Shown piece by piece: positions 31,416 through 43,212 of a stretch of DNA of 64,000 nt (positions are counted from its first letter, which is position 1; the number at the start of each line of letters is the position of its first letter). Both the position numbers and the translations under genes were made by a program. Source of the DNA: Sarocladium kiliense (lineage: Eukaryota; Ascomycota; Sordariomycetes; Hypocreales; Sarocladiaceae); the NCBI GenBank assembly GCA_030734395.1, contig JAUZTG010000008.1, positions 248,001 to 312,000 on the forward strand, in the 5' to 3' direction. A model generated the notes under the pieces. The model was not told the DNA's origin and ran no database searches. It was given only the letters and a program-made list of their open reading frames with translations.

Positions 31416-34400
31416 ATGTTCAGTCGGTCCAATAAAGGTCAGGGAAAAGACAACGGATCCGGACACTCTGGAGGCTTCCATTTTAAGCTCTCTCGAGACC
31501 ACGACGATCAAATCGCTTCGGGGCTAGCAAGTTTGGGTATTCTCAACCCCAGTTCTCTTCGATCCGGCTCGCTTGGACAGAGGGCCAACCCCCCGCCTGT
31601 GTCCTACCAGGCAGGGCCATCATTTCCTGAGAAGGGTACGTTGCAGTAACTGCCAGCTGGTTATGATATTATTGGCATAAGTCCTGACGCGAGCCTCAGG
31701 TCATTCGATAGCAGCAGGCACTCTTCGAAACCCCGTTCAGCGTTCCAGCTCCTCGGTGAGCTCTGTTCGATCGGGCCTGAGCTCATCATCCCGTCGTGTT
31801 GGCGGAGCGATCGACAACAACGTTATGGCAAGCACAACCGAGCGCTCGCGCACTCGCCGCGAGCGCACCTTCGTCGGCAGTGAATGCGCTGTCTGCGAGG
31901 AGCCACTGGAGCATACTTTGCGCGGAGAACGCATCCTGCAGTTCTCATGTACCCATGTCTCACACGAGGCATGCTTCTACGAATATATCCGCGAGTTTGA
32001 CTCGCAGTATTGCCCTACATGCGAGGCGCCGTTGCACCTCGATACCAGCAGGAGCGGCAATGTCATCGACATTGGTTCGTCTTGCTCAACCCCGCCCAGT
32101 CTTGAGGAACACAATCTTAACGTCAATACAGAGAAAATTAGCAACATGGTACGCTCAGGGGCGGACGCTCGGTCAGCGCAGACACCCACGCCGACGTGGG
32201 ATAGCCAGACGGTGCGACCGCCCAGCGTCGAAAGCGGCCAACGGCGAGCCCAGCAACAACACCACAGCAGTGGTCGTGACAGTGCAGCGCGCGGCGCGTA
32301 TAGGGAGAGCAGGGAGACCAACCTCTCAGATCGCTACAACTCCTCACGACATGCCAGGAGTGACAGTGAAGCCACTGGTCTCGCATCTTCTGGGGGCTAC
32401 CCAGAGACGACCCAGAGTGGCCCGCCACCACGTAGGCATGACTATGATCTCCAGGCCATGGAGACGACTCCCGGCAGCCCTCGCCCTATCACGCGAAATC
32501 CGATCCCAGCCCCGACCGTCACTGTTCGATCAGAATTTCCAACTATCAATCGCTCTCGCCAACAGCAAACTCTCACATGCCTTGTCACTGTTGAGGTGCC
32601 TGACAACAACTGGCGGGCTGCGCCTGAGGACCTGACATCTACAGCACCCCAAGGCGCCCCCTCAGTCGCGCCTTCCCTGAACGCCCGCGTCGAAGAGGCA
32701 GCTCGTCCGGCATCACCTGTACAGAGCGCACCTCGCTTCTATCCTTATGAGTCATCGGAGACCCTCGACGAGGTGACAGAGAACCTGCGAAACCGTGTCG
32801 AGAACTGGCACAGTCTAGATTTTGCCCGGTAAGTTGGATCTCTAGGTAACGTTGCGCACATGGCTACGTGAACAAAGCTGACTGAAAGGCTTTAGATTCG
32901 GCAAGCTTAGATTGTATGGCACTCTGCGCGTTGGTAAGGACAAGGTGGCGTGGCAGGAGCTTGAGTGCTATCTTTTTGCCGATATGCTCATCTGCGTCAA
33001 GGAGAAGAAGCTCAATATCCCCCAGCAGTGGGACGACCAAGGAAACCCACGCAAATCTACGAGGTGTACCCTCAAGGGCTCTATCCTCATTAAGAAGCAT
33101 CTCCACGAAGTGTCCGAGACTGGCCTGATCGACGAAAACATCCTGACACTCGGCTTGAATGTGCCTGAACTTCCACAGTTTCATCTGAAGTTTGAAAATC
33201 GGAACCAACTCAAGCTGTGGAACCAGGCGCTGGCAGATCTCCATGCCTTGGATAGTTCCCCAGTTCGAAGCCCAGAGTATGAGCGTGCCGATATGTCGGA
33301 GACCGACGAGGAGGCAGATTGGCACCGTGCATCACGCCAGCAGAGAGTCTCGTCAGCAGCCTCATCGTGGGGTGGTCCAAAGTCCGTTACAACGGCGCCA
33401 ACGGAGTACACTGCCTTCACCAAGAGCAACAGGCCCGTCAACTCAATTCATGTTCCTATTGACGTTGTCGTGGTTGTTCCGATTTCCTCGTCGATGCAAG
33501 GTGTGAAGATCAACCTTGTCCGGGACGCACTTAGGTTCATGGTCAACACCCTTGGCGAACGTGACCGTATGGGACTGGTCACGTTTGGCTCTGGTGGCGG
33601 AGGTGTGCCTATCGTCGGTATGACCACCAAAGCATGGCCAGGGTGGACCAATATCCTGACGTCGATTAAGCCCGTGGGCCAGAAGAGCCACCGTGCTGAT
33701 GTCGTTGAGGGCGCAAACGTCGCCATGGACTTGCTGATGCAACGCAAGCACAACAATCCGATTGCGACTATTATGCTCATCAGTGATGCTTCGACATCCG
33801 ATGCTGACAGTGTCGATTTCGTGGTATCACGAGCTGAAGCCGCAAAGATCACCATTCACTCTTTCGGACTTGGCATGACGCATAAGCCCGATACCATGAT
33901 CGAGCTCTCGACTCGCACAAAGGCTTCTTACACGTACGTGAAGGACTGGATGATGCTTCGCGAATGCTTAGCAGGATGTCTGGGAGGCATGCAGACGCTC
34001 TCGCACCAGAACGTGAAGCTGAAGCTGAAGCTTCCTGAGGGCTCGCCAGCCAAGTTTCACAAAATCAGTGGTGCTCTGCAGATCACCAAGCGAGCCACAG
34101 GGCGCGATGCCGAGGCAGCTCTTGGAGATCTGCGTTTCGGTGACAAGCGTGATATCCTGGTTCAACTCGTGATTCTGCCTGACAACGTTTCGCAGGATCA
34201 ACTACCTCAAGACCCCTGGGACAACATCGTCTCCGGTCTCGAGGCACTCGGTGGCTCAATGGAGAACGATGCAGAGCGCACTCTGTCCGTTGAGGAGGTC
34301 CCGCTGATCCAAGCCGATGTTAGCTGGGGTGATATCCTGCGCGACGGCACTGGCATGCAGATGCCTAGACCATCCCTTCTGGCGATTACCATGTTGCCGC

Positions 34401-35074
34401 CCACCTCCAACCAGAAGAAGGCGTGGCAAAATTCCCCTCCGATCCCTCCTCACCCAAGTATCGTTCAGCGCCGCATGGAACTTCTTACATCTGACATGCT
34501 TACGCGCGCGTTGACGCTCGTGAGCCGGGGCCAGCACGACCGTGCCCACACCCTCCTTAACGAGACCAGATCCATCCTCAAGGGCCTGGGCAAGGGCGGT
34601 CTTCCTCCAGTCCCTCCGATGGCCGGAAAATCTGGCCCGCCTACTCCCCATGCTGGAAACGATGCCTCACCGAACCCTAGTGGCACCCCTGATCGGAAGC
34701 GCAGTCCGTCGCCGCCAACCTCAGCAGCGTCATCTGCTGCGCCTGGGTTCCCCAACTCGCAATTGCCCCATAGCCGTTCTACTGACGGTCTGGGCCTGAG
34801 TAGTGGCATTGACGCAACCACCGTCTCAGCTTTGGACAGCGAGCTGGAAAGTGCGTTGGAGTGGATCAGCCACCCAGCAGTCTTCGGCCGTGACAGCCGC
34901 AAGGCGGTTCTTCAGGCGATTGGTGTCATTAGCTCACAACGTGCCTTTACCTTCAGGACTCCAATTGAGAGCCTGTGGGCTGGACGTGTTGGCGGCGTCA
35001 AGCGTCTGACAGAGAAGAGCCGCGAGTGGCGCGAGGAGGGAGGTGGTGAGGGAGGCATCGTCGAAGAGGCATGA
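31416..35074 (+). CDS. RING-H2 / PH / vWA scaffold protein, Ste5/Far1-like architecture
   Basis: Three exons (31416-31635, 31700-32828, 32896-35074; donors GTACGT and GTAAGT) give 1175 residues. A RING-H2 finger lies at about 136-184 (Cys-Ala-Val-Cys, Cys-x-His-x2-His-x2-Cys, Cys-Pro-Thr-Cys). A long Ser/Pro/Arg-rich disordered linker follows, then a PH domain at about 451-566 ending in a Leu-Trp-Asn-Gln-Ala-Leu helix, and a vWA domain from about 639. The RING-PH-vWA order is that of the Ste5/Far1 family, which tethers mating-pathway MAP-kinase components and G-beta at the membrane. The vWA metal site is degenerate: Pro-Ile-Ser-Ser-Ser (645-649) replaces Asp-x-Ser-x-Ser. Pro/Ser-rich sequence follows, then a conserved C-terminal helix region. 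Orthology to Ste5 or Far1 is inference; an E3-ligase role through the RING is the alternative. Confidence 0.8.
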
Positions 35075-36058
35075 GCATTTCCTCGACTAGCTCTGATTGA
35101 AGAGTGGGACTCCGCGTCTTTTACGACGTAGCATTTTGCAATCACTTACATCTATCACGATTCGCTGTATACAGCACACGACGTTACTTGGCATTGCGCA
35201 ACCGGCTTCTTCGCCACAACTGCATTGGCTTTTCATTTCTCATGGAGCCCGGACTTTGGACTTGGGATATCATGCCATTTACCAACCATATTTGGATGTT
35301 TGATTGGATTTGCGAGGAAATGGGGAAGCCACCTGTCTTCTTTCACGTTTTTCTTTCTATCATACTACAACCACTATACCCTGATGGAGTCCCTTCCCTT
35401 TGCGGGTAGGGAATGGTCTCACGTCATGTCTGGCATTTACTTGTTTTCCTTGCAATCTGGCCATTGACGGCATCTTTTCTTTATACTCTTTCGATATACT
35501 TCTACTTCCTATGCCTCTACCTTTGGGCTGGGTATCTTTTCTTCTCACGTCTATTTGCCGGGTTGGATACGAAGGGGACTGTTGGGCGGAATGGTGATCT
35601 GGAGACATGTCTTGGACTCTTGTATACCGATTCATAGTGATGAAGGATACGAGATAACCGGATCCGTGCGCTCGACGGATCTATGTGTAAAGATGTTCCT
35701 GACGATATACTATCTGATGCTTGGTTATTTGACTTCCCATCCGCGTGGCCTGTGTGATTTTAGACAGGGGTTTCAGCAGGTACCAGGATCTGGATTATAT
35801 CAGAGATGGTTGGTGCTTGGTGAGCGTGAAGCTGGTTGTAAATACATCCCCTCGACGTTGAGCGCTGCTACAGCTCGTACTTAATACCACGTTTCCCTGA
35901 TTGTAGACTGGTCCGATCGTGTGTGTTCATATGTGATGGTGTGTGGATTTCGAGGGAAGTCTATTCTATCATGCCCAACCCCTTTCTCGTCGTGTCGTAG
36001 ATTCCAAAGCCCTGCTCCATCCAATACCATCGTGCATCCCCGAACTTTTATTATTTCT
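35075..36058. other. Intergenic, convergent 3' ends
   Basis: 984 bp between the scaffold gene and CCT8, T-rich on the plus strand in its first half, as expected for a 3' UTR. No gene is seen. Confidence 0.6.
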
Positions 36059-37909
36059 TTAATCCTCATCCCAGTTCTGGATTAACCAAGTTAGCAAGAT
36101 GTTCCTTGACATCATCATGGGGTTCAGTAAGGGAGAACAGGGGTACGCACAGGGTTGGGACCCGGGGGCTTAGGGCCACCGGCTTGCCTTGCGACAATGA
36201 TCTGGTCGACGGAAAGAACGGTGCGGGCTGCTTCGGTTGCGAGGCGGATGGCCCAGTGCTTGGAGGCGAGGAGGTCGAGGATGCCTTCCTCCTTAGCGTC
36301 GAGGATCCCAGTGTCATCGTCGTTCTGGAAAGTTGATGTTAGCTCGCGTTTCTCATTCCATCTTCCGGACACTTGTGAACTTAGACTTACATCAACATCA
36401 ACGCCGGCATCCCAGTCCTCAGCCTTGTGGTGAGCAGCATATAATCTGCTCAGCACTTCTGTCGCATCCAGACCGCAACTCTCCGCAAGAGTGCGGGGAA
36501 TGACCTCGAAGGCCTCACCGAACTTCTTGATGGCGTACTGGCTCAAGCCAGGAGTCTTCTCACCCTGAGCTTGTATCCGCTGACTGAGCTCAATCTCAGT
36601 GGCGCCAGCGCCGGGAACAAGGCGGGGGTCTTTGGTAATGGCCTTGACGACATTGACACCGTCGTCAACGGCGCGCTCAATGTCGTCAAGGTGGTTCTGA
36701 GTGGCGCCACGGAGGACGAGGGTGGCGGTGCGGGTAGTGGAAGAGTCCTCCTGGCGGAAAACGGTGACACGGTCGCCGCCGATCTCCATAGTCTCGACAA
36801 CGTCGATGTGACCCTGCTCATCGGGCATCGGAGCACCGAGACGAGCAAGGGGAGTGGCGCCGACGACGCGGCAGATTCTGCGGAGCTCGAACTTGCTGAG
36901 GATGCGGATAGCGAGAATACCGTAGCGGTTCAGGTAGTGCATGGCGAGGTCGCCAATCTTGTCGCCGCAGATGACAACGCGAAGGCCAGCATTATGCAGC
37001 TCCTTGATAGCAGTCTCGATCTGAGCCTCCTCACCCTTCGTAAAGTCGACCATCTCCTTAGCATTGTGCAGCAAGACGGTGCCCTTGGTCTCGGTCTGGC
37101 TGATGTCGATGGGGCAGGTGTAGACACCGACCTTGGCATTACGGGCCTTCTTGGTGGCGGAATCGGGCTCCTTGGGGAAAACCATACCGCGGACAACGCG
37201 GCTCTGTGGAAGGCTGCCGCCCATGATCTTGACGACACGAATGTTGTCGACGTTGAAGGCAGCGGGGTTTGAGGGCAGGACGGCGAGGACTGCCTCAGCG
37301 ACGAGGTCACCAAGCTCTTCCTCGTAGCCGTTTTGCTTGCTGGCGACAACAGTGCGGATGGCTTTGCTGAGCTCGTCCTGATCACGAATGTCACGGACCT
37401 TGTCAACGACAAGCTCCTCAAGAGTATCTAGGGCAAGCTTCTGCGCCTTCTCGTAACCGATAACAATGTCAGAGGTCTTGAGGCCCATGCGAAGAAGATC
37501 CTCAGCCTTACGCAGCAGCTCACCAGCAAGGACGATGACGAGGTTTGTTGCGTCGCCCATCTCAGACTCTTGCTGCTGAGACGCCATGACGAGGAGCTTA
37601 GCGGCCGGGTGGACTACGTCGAGCTCGCGGAGGATAGTGGCGGCATCGGAGGTGAGAATCATCTTCTGGAGGTGGTTGATAACGATCTTGTTACGACCAT
37701 AGGGGCCGAGTGAGGTCTGGACGGTCGAGGCGATGGCACGGCAGGCATCGATGTTGCGAAGAACAGCGCCATCTTCGGAGTCGTAGCTGGTGAAATGTCA
37801 GTACAATCTTGTTCTAGGTCCACGATGGTGGTTGAGGAGGTGTCTTGTACTTGTTGTAGCCTCCTTTGAAGAGCCCCGCGTTGGGAGCGTTGGGAATATT
37901 GAGAGACAT
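36059..37909 (-). CDS. cct8: T-complex protein 1 subunit theta (CCT8)
   Basis: Four exons (37909-37851, 37786-36391, 36324-36151, 36076-36059) give 548 residues, normal for CCT subunits. The start Met-Ser-Leu-Asn-Ile-Pro with Asn-Ala-Gly-Leu-Phe-Lys and Gly-Tyr-Asn is theta-specific. The group II chaperonin ATP-binding motifs are present (Ser-Leu-Gly-Pro-Tyr-Gly-Arg-Asn-Lys, Gly-Asp-Ala-Thr-Asn, and a Gly-Ala-Gly-Ala-Thr-Glu block). CCT8 is one of eight subunits of the cytosolic TRiC ring that folds actin and tubulin. The last exon encodes only Asn-Trp-Asp-Glu-Asp; reading through the last donor instead would end at 36124 with seven unrelated residues (Arg-Thr-Pro-Val-Leu-Pro-Tyr). The acidic tail and a good acceptor favour splicing. 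Confidence 0.95.
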
Positions 37910-39016
37910 GGCGGGCAGCGGGAAAGCCCTGCTTCAGTCAAGAGCAAAGCCGATGTATATGCTGCGTGTGCGTGTGTGCTTATGTCTCGAGGGTATCTTG
38001 TTCTGCTGGGGGATGCACACAGGTCGACTTCGCTCAGTGTGTGTGGTCTTGTCTTCGTCGCTCCGCTGCAGCTGCTCTCGAAGCTTCCCAAAATTTCGTG
38101 GCGGTGGTGCCTGCCAAAGGTGGGATGTCAGGGGAAGCAAGGGTCCTTAGGTAAGCGACGGGTCGGTACTTGCGCTTTGGTGGATATCGCGGCACTGAGG
38201 CAGGTACCGCGGGATCAATGTTGACGCAGGGCCGTTTAGTTGAACGGGCAGATGGACTTCAGAACCAGTTTCATATGGCTCAACGGCTGGCAACAAATAT
38301 AAGGTAAAACATTATTAATAGTGATCGCCGCAATACTAGTATTCGATATTGTCACATGAATTTTATTGAGGAGGGCTAATGCTGCATTGTGGAAGTAGCA
38401 TGCCACCTCACGGAACTCTGCTGTACGGCAACCACTGCACCACGGCCCAGTAACCTAGCACGGCCATCGCAGGCAGCCTCACCTCCCGGTTACCTTTCGC
38501 TAGGCGTGTCGCGTCCATCAGCCCATGGTCCCCTTTCCTCCCTTCCACCTGTCCATCGTCATCACCCTCCAACCCTCCCGCAAGAAATCTTCGACGATCT
38601 CTCCTGCCGCTGAACTTCCAAAGATAGCCTTCCCATCCTTCAAATCGACCGAATCGATCCAGCGCGCGCGTCCCCATTCTTTCCGGCCGCTGCTCCAAAG
38701 CCTCGTTTTTACGGACGGCTGTCGACAGCTGCGAGGGAGCCACGTCAACCACGAGTCGGTCGCGCTGTAGCGCACATCACTTGCGCACCCTCATTCACGC
38801 GCTTCCTTCTTCCTCTTTCCTGTGCAGCCGGTTCTACAAAAACAATGGCTCCTCAAACATGTGAGCAAACTTGATCAACTCCCCAACTCGGAAGAGTCTC
38901 AGCCCTCCCTTGCGTCCCCAACTACCTCTCAATCCACAATCGCCATCTTCACTTCTCCCTCTGCATCGAATTACCTTCCTTTTCAACCGCACCTCGTCCT
39001 CGTCTGCACATCTGCC
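37910..39016. promoter_or_regulatory. Divergent promoter, CCT8 / INO80-type HMG gene
   Basis: 1.1 kb hold both promoters. A GAAGCTTC word at about 38080 fits a minimal inverted heat-shock element (GAAnnTTC) on the CCT8 side; one copy is weak evidence. The plus-strand leader from about 38780 is CT-rich and carries a short uORF. Confidence 0.55.
38845..38874 (+). promoter_or_regulatory. Nine-codon uORF
   Basis: ATG at 38845 to TGA at 38872-38874, 143 bp before the chosen start of the HMG-type gene, in a CT-rich leader. The main frame extends upstream of 39017 without a stop but has no in-frame ATG there. That supports 39017 as the start and this ATG as a separate short frame. Confidence 0.45.
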
Positions 39017-40058
39017 ATGCCGCCGAAACGCAAGCACTCCGAGATTGACAACTCTCCCACTTCAACAGCCGTTCCTCCATCCCTCCCACCTTCGGTCGAA
39101 GAGGCCTACCGCCGAAAATGCGTCCAGCTCAAGAACCGCACCAACGAGGTCGAAGAGTCCAACCAAGCCGCCCGCCTACGTCTCGCACGCATAAAGCGCC
39201 AGGTTGAGAAGTTGCGCCTCGAGAGGGCTTTCTTGCTTGAGCAGCTTGCAAAGCGCACGAGTGCAAATGTGGAGGACTCAGACGGCAGCCCAAGCCCACC
39301 CCCTACGGTATGCGATTCTCTGCGAGAACTGTTAATGGTATTCCACAGTTCGAAGCCTCAGATCTAACAGTGTACCGCAGCCCAAGGACAAGCCTCTACG
39401 AATCAAGCGCGGCCATCGTAAGGCATCCATTGGCGGCGACGCCGATGGCAAGGGGTCTACCGCAGGCGATGCTGCCGACATCGCTGACGGCAGCCCCTCC
39501 AAAAAACCAAAAACCGCAGCAGCTCGCGCCCAACAGCGCCGTCGTCGCAGCCGCATGAACGGCATCTCGCCCGCTCCCCCCGCCACCGCATTCGACCTCT
39601 ACGTCGAGGAGAAGCGCGAGGCCCAGAAGGGCAAAGACGATGCCGCTGAGCTGGTCGATGCAGACCTGGAGGCTGAATGGAAGGACTTGCCGGAGGAAGA
39701 GAAGGAGGTTGTCACAAAGAGGTGGGAGGAACTGAAGGAGAAGCATAGGAAGCAAGAAGAGGCAGCTGCGGAGGAGGAGGCCGAGGCCGAGGCCGAGGCT
39801 GAAGCTGAGGCTGAGGCTGAGGCTGAAGCTGAAGCAGAAGCGGAAGCCGAAGCCGAAGTTGAGGCAGAAGAAGCGGCTGCGGAGGAGGCGGCTGACGATG
39901 CGGCTGCTACACCGAGGCCAGCGAAGGACGGCACGCCCAAGGCGGGGAGTAAGTCTCCCGTGCCTGAGAAGGCTGCGGCGCAGGATGAGGATGTGGAGAT
40001 GGCTGATAATGACACGGAGGATGGTGATACGCAGATGGAGAAAGATGGAGATGACTAG
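39017..40058 (+). CDS. INO80-complex-type subunit (Nhp10/Nht1-like, coiled coil plus HMG-like region)
   Basis: Two exons (39017-39307 and 39381-40058; GTATGC/CGCAG) give 322 residues. An N-terminal coiled coil (about residues 32-82, a Tyr-Arg-Arg-Lys-Cys start and Leu-Arg-Leu-Glu-Arg-Ala-Phe-Leu-Leu-Glu end) resembles the TFPT/INO80F-type segment of fungal INO80 subunits. A basic Arg/Lys stretch precedes an HMG-box-like segment (Pro-x-Thr-Ala-Phe-Asp-Leu-Tyr, then Trp-Lys-Asp-Leu-Pro-Glu-Glu-Glu-Lys). The C-terminal third is acidic, with 13 consecutive Glu-Ala pairs. INO80 remodels nucleosomes in the nucleus. The HMG region is partial, so the exact subunit is uncertain. Confidence 0.72.
39777..39854 (+). 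repeat. Hexamer repeat encoding (Glu-Ala)13
   Basis: Thirteen imperfect GARGCN hexamers code an unbroken Glu-Ala series inside the HMG-type gene. Codons vary (GAG/GAA, GCC/GCT/GCA/GCG), so the repeat is partly diverged at DNA level while the peptide is uniform. Confidence 0.9.
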
Positions 40059-40542
40059 ACGCCCGAGATTGCTCGTGCGATCAGGGACTACTGGCACGAG
40101 CCTCTGTAAAGATAGGAAAGAAAGGGGAGATGGGCGTTTCTTGATTGTTTATTTACTCTGGAGGGAATGGATTCTGGCCAACTATGGGATATACAATGCT
40201 TTGAGACGCGCCTGCTCGAGCCGCGAGTGACTGTTACTTGTCATGTGCATTCACGATCCAGCTTGCAATGACACGACGAGGAAAACATAGTCCTCAACCT
40301 AGGCAATTCCTTATACAATTCCGATCAGTGTAAGTAATTCTGTCAACGCAGGCTGGCGCAGCGTCTGTGATTTATTTACAACGTAAAGAGGCTGAACGAA
40401 AAACTTCCCTCCAGCATGAAGAATGCCCTGTCCCAAGTCGCCGTTATGTGATTCTTGCATTGATAACAAAGAAAAGGACCGTGTATGTAAGACATGAAGA
40501 TGAAAGATGGAGGGGAAATTTTCTGGCTGGGACAGAGGGCTA
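40059..40542. other. Intergenic, convergent 3' ends
   Basis: 484 bp between the HMG-type gene and the RMD1-like gene. Both 3' UTRs are expected here; nothing else is seen. Confidence 0.6.
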
Positions 40543-42278
40543 TTATTCCCCTGCGTAGAGGTCGACGATGATGTTGATCACCGCGACGAGGATCTCAGCT
40601 GCGATGAGAACGATGACTGCCAAAGGGGTTAGTGAACCGCCGCAGTGACCGTTTGATCAGAGGAACTCACCAATCCACTCCAACTTCTCTCCATGCCCAT
40701 GACTCAGCTGATCCTTCAACACGGCCAACAAATCCGCAATAACATCCAACCTCTCCGTCAACAACCCGACCCTCTGATCCATCTCCAAGTAACTCCTCAC
40801 AGCCTGGTACACGGGTTCCAACTGCGGCTCAACCCAGAACAGCTCGGGGGTATCGAGGACGGAGCCATTGAGGTGGATGTTGATGCGGAGAATGAAGAGC
40901 TCGCCAATTTGCATGTTGATTTGGGAGCGGGAGAGTGCGATTTTGCCGGTGTTTGCGATTTGGGTGGGGATGTCCTTGCAGGTCTCGACGGTGGACGCGA
41001 TAAGTTCTTCGAAGAGGGATGTCTTAATTTGAGGATTAGTCGGTACTTCTTCAATGGAAGAGGTTGTGTGCTTACCTTGACACTCTGAGCCAGCGCATGT
41101 GAGATGGCCAGTTTCGTCATGTAGTTATTCTTGTCGCGCAACGTAATGAAGTCGTTGTATATCCGAGCCTGATACTCTCTCGTGTAGTAGAAATTAAACA
41201 ACTCGACCTCGACGTCATCGGCCGCCAGCTTCTCCAATTCGAACTTGGCAATCTCCTTGAGGAAACGCTTCTCTTGCGCGGCAGACATGCCCCATATCAC
41301 AACCACACCGTAGTCGAAGAGGAAGACTTCTGGGGTGTGCACAGCAATGTCAAAGTCAGGAATGGTTTCTGCAACCCGCTCTTCGCCGCCTGGTCCAGGA
41401 CCTAAGAGCTCTTCGCTTTGCAGCTGACCGGCATCGTTTTGAGCAGAAAAGCCGTTCTCGGAATGCCCGTTGCTGTATTCTCTGTCGTTTGAGTCGTTTC
41501 GGAGGTCTATTAAGTCTGGTTCTGAGCCGCTTGGATCACCGCCCGTCGAATGGCGTCGTTCATAAGACTGAATGGGATCAGACCTTTGCGGTTTGGAGTA
41601 GTTGTATGGTGTGTAGATGCACTCGTCAATAGTCTTGGGGTTCGCTCCACGTTGTTTTGAGCGTCCTTTCAGGAATCGACCGAGACCTTCCATCTCGTAC
41701 CTATTCGCAGTGCAGTATGCCGTAACACGAGGTAGTCTGTCACGGTCTGCTTTGCCAAGTCTGGCAGCATCCCTGCGCGCAGTGGGATCCTTGATGCGTG
41801 TGTACTGCGAGTACACGTCTCGACCACTCTCCTCATCCTGGTCCTCTTCGTCCAGTTCCGGAGCCGGAAGAAGTTTCAGCTTCTCTGCCTTCTTTGTACT
41901 CCTTTGTGGTCCAATTTTTGGGCCTAATGAGCGCGGTAGGCCTGCGGCAGCGTTCGCAGAAGCAGGTCCACTGTTCCGACGGCGCAGCTTGCTGTTGAGG
42001 GCGGCGAGCATAGGTGGACCACCGAGAGAACTGCTCGCGGCGGTGGGCGCGTGACTCACCGGCGGTGCAGGGACATCGTGAGAAGGTCTTGGCTGAGGTG
42101 CAGGCTCGAACATACGAGTGACGGGGTTTGGGTTGAAGGTGACTGTCCGAGGCTGCTTGGGTCGTTGGTCGGTAGGCGATCGCGGCGATCGTGGGAGGAG
42201 AGGAGCATTCTCGTCGCTAACGGGAGCGGCAGTGGATCCGGAGGGTGCAGAGGGCGGATGAGCATGGGATTGATCCAT
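40543..42278 (-). CDS. RMD1/DUF155-family membrane protein
   Basis: Three exons (42278-41076, 41022-40671, 40616-40543) give 542 residues. About 180 disordered residues (Pro/Ser/Ala rich) precede a conserved core that starts at Arg-Val-Thr-Ala-Tyr-Cys-Thr-Ala. It continues with Glu-Val-Phe-Leu-Phe-Asp-Tyr-Gly-Val-Val-Val-Ile-Trp-Gly, which is the DUF155 hallmark. After the helical second half (Ile-His-Leu-Asn-Gly-Ser, then Pro-Glu-Leu-Phe-Trp) the short last exon encodes a hydrophobic C-terminal anchor rich in Val, Ile and Leu. Yeast Rmd1 and Rmd8, S. pombe Sif3 and human RMND1 belong to this family; the RMND1 branch supports mitochondrial translation, while fungal Rmd1 is less understood. 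Its location is probably an internal membrane through the tail anchor. Confidence 0.85.
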
Positions 42279-43212
42279 GGTGAAGAGCGGTATTGGTGAT
42301 GATGGCGGGTACGGTGGTGGGTATCACAAGAATTTGACAGAAGAAATACAAGAAGAAAGAATAGCAAATGCCAGCGGAAGGGAAGACCCGGCAGATAGGC
42401 CTGGATGAAGATCAATTGCTGGAGAGCATGTCGAGTGAGGGATCGAGATAAGGCGATGCGGGGATTGAGACTGGAGATGCGCTGGGCTGGGCTGAAGACG
42501 AAGAAGCTTGAACGATGAAGATGGTGATGAAGTTGGTTGGACGACTGGCCGCGTTCGGTGGAAGTTGATGGATGACGTCCTAACATCGGTGAAAGCTCCA
42601 CTGCTGGGGAGCGGTTACAGGGGGTTGACGTACGCTGGAAATCAATGGGGAGGCGCTGTAAATTATGGTTGGAGGCGCTAAGCCGCTTGGAGCTGCAGCT
42701 GTCTCTGTCCGGCACGTGTTACCAGGTCGGGAGGGTGCCAAATTCAAGCAGACAAAGCCGTGCCACATGATCCCCCCGTCTGCTCGCTGATTTCCTGTGC
42801 CCTCAGTCAACCCCGCGCCCCACACAAGCTCCTCCTCCCGGCCGTGGCTGTGGCTGACTGTATGTCTTGCTTGTCTCACCTTTCACTCACCACAACCATT
42901 ACCAGAGATTGTCTCCTCTTTGTGCTTATGCAAACAGCGAGTCCCTACTTTACTTAGCTTCCTTGCAATAGAGTCTATCAACATAAGCACCAACTCTGAA
43001 TCTGCTATATAGTAGGATCCTAATCCTAGCTTCTTTTGCTGACGTTGGAACCTTCTCTCCCTAAGGGACCACCTGATCCACGATGTCGGCCACTTATTCC
43101 CATACCAGCTCCGAAGCACCACTCCCTCCTCCACCCTCTTCCTTCTATCCCAACCTCGCTTCCTGACCAACAACAACCTCTCCTCCATTGGTGGCACTCT
43201 ATCTCCCCATCC
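42279..43212. promoter_or_regulatory. Divergent promoter, RMD1-like / 2-keto acid decarboxylase
   Basis: 934 bp between divergent starts. The decarboxylase reading frame is open upstream to 43036, but the first in-frame ATG is at 43213. No distinctive repeated motif is seen. Confidence 0.55.

Noticed and set aside
36571..37272. 233-codon plus-strand frame inside CCT8
   Set aside because: It lies wholly antisense to a certain chaperonin gene; the composition follows from the codon bias of the sense strand.
43036..43212. N-terminal extension of the 2-keto acid decarboxylase
   Set aside because: The frame is open but has no ATG; family alignment starts close to 43213.
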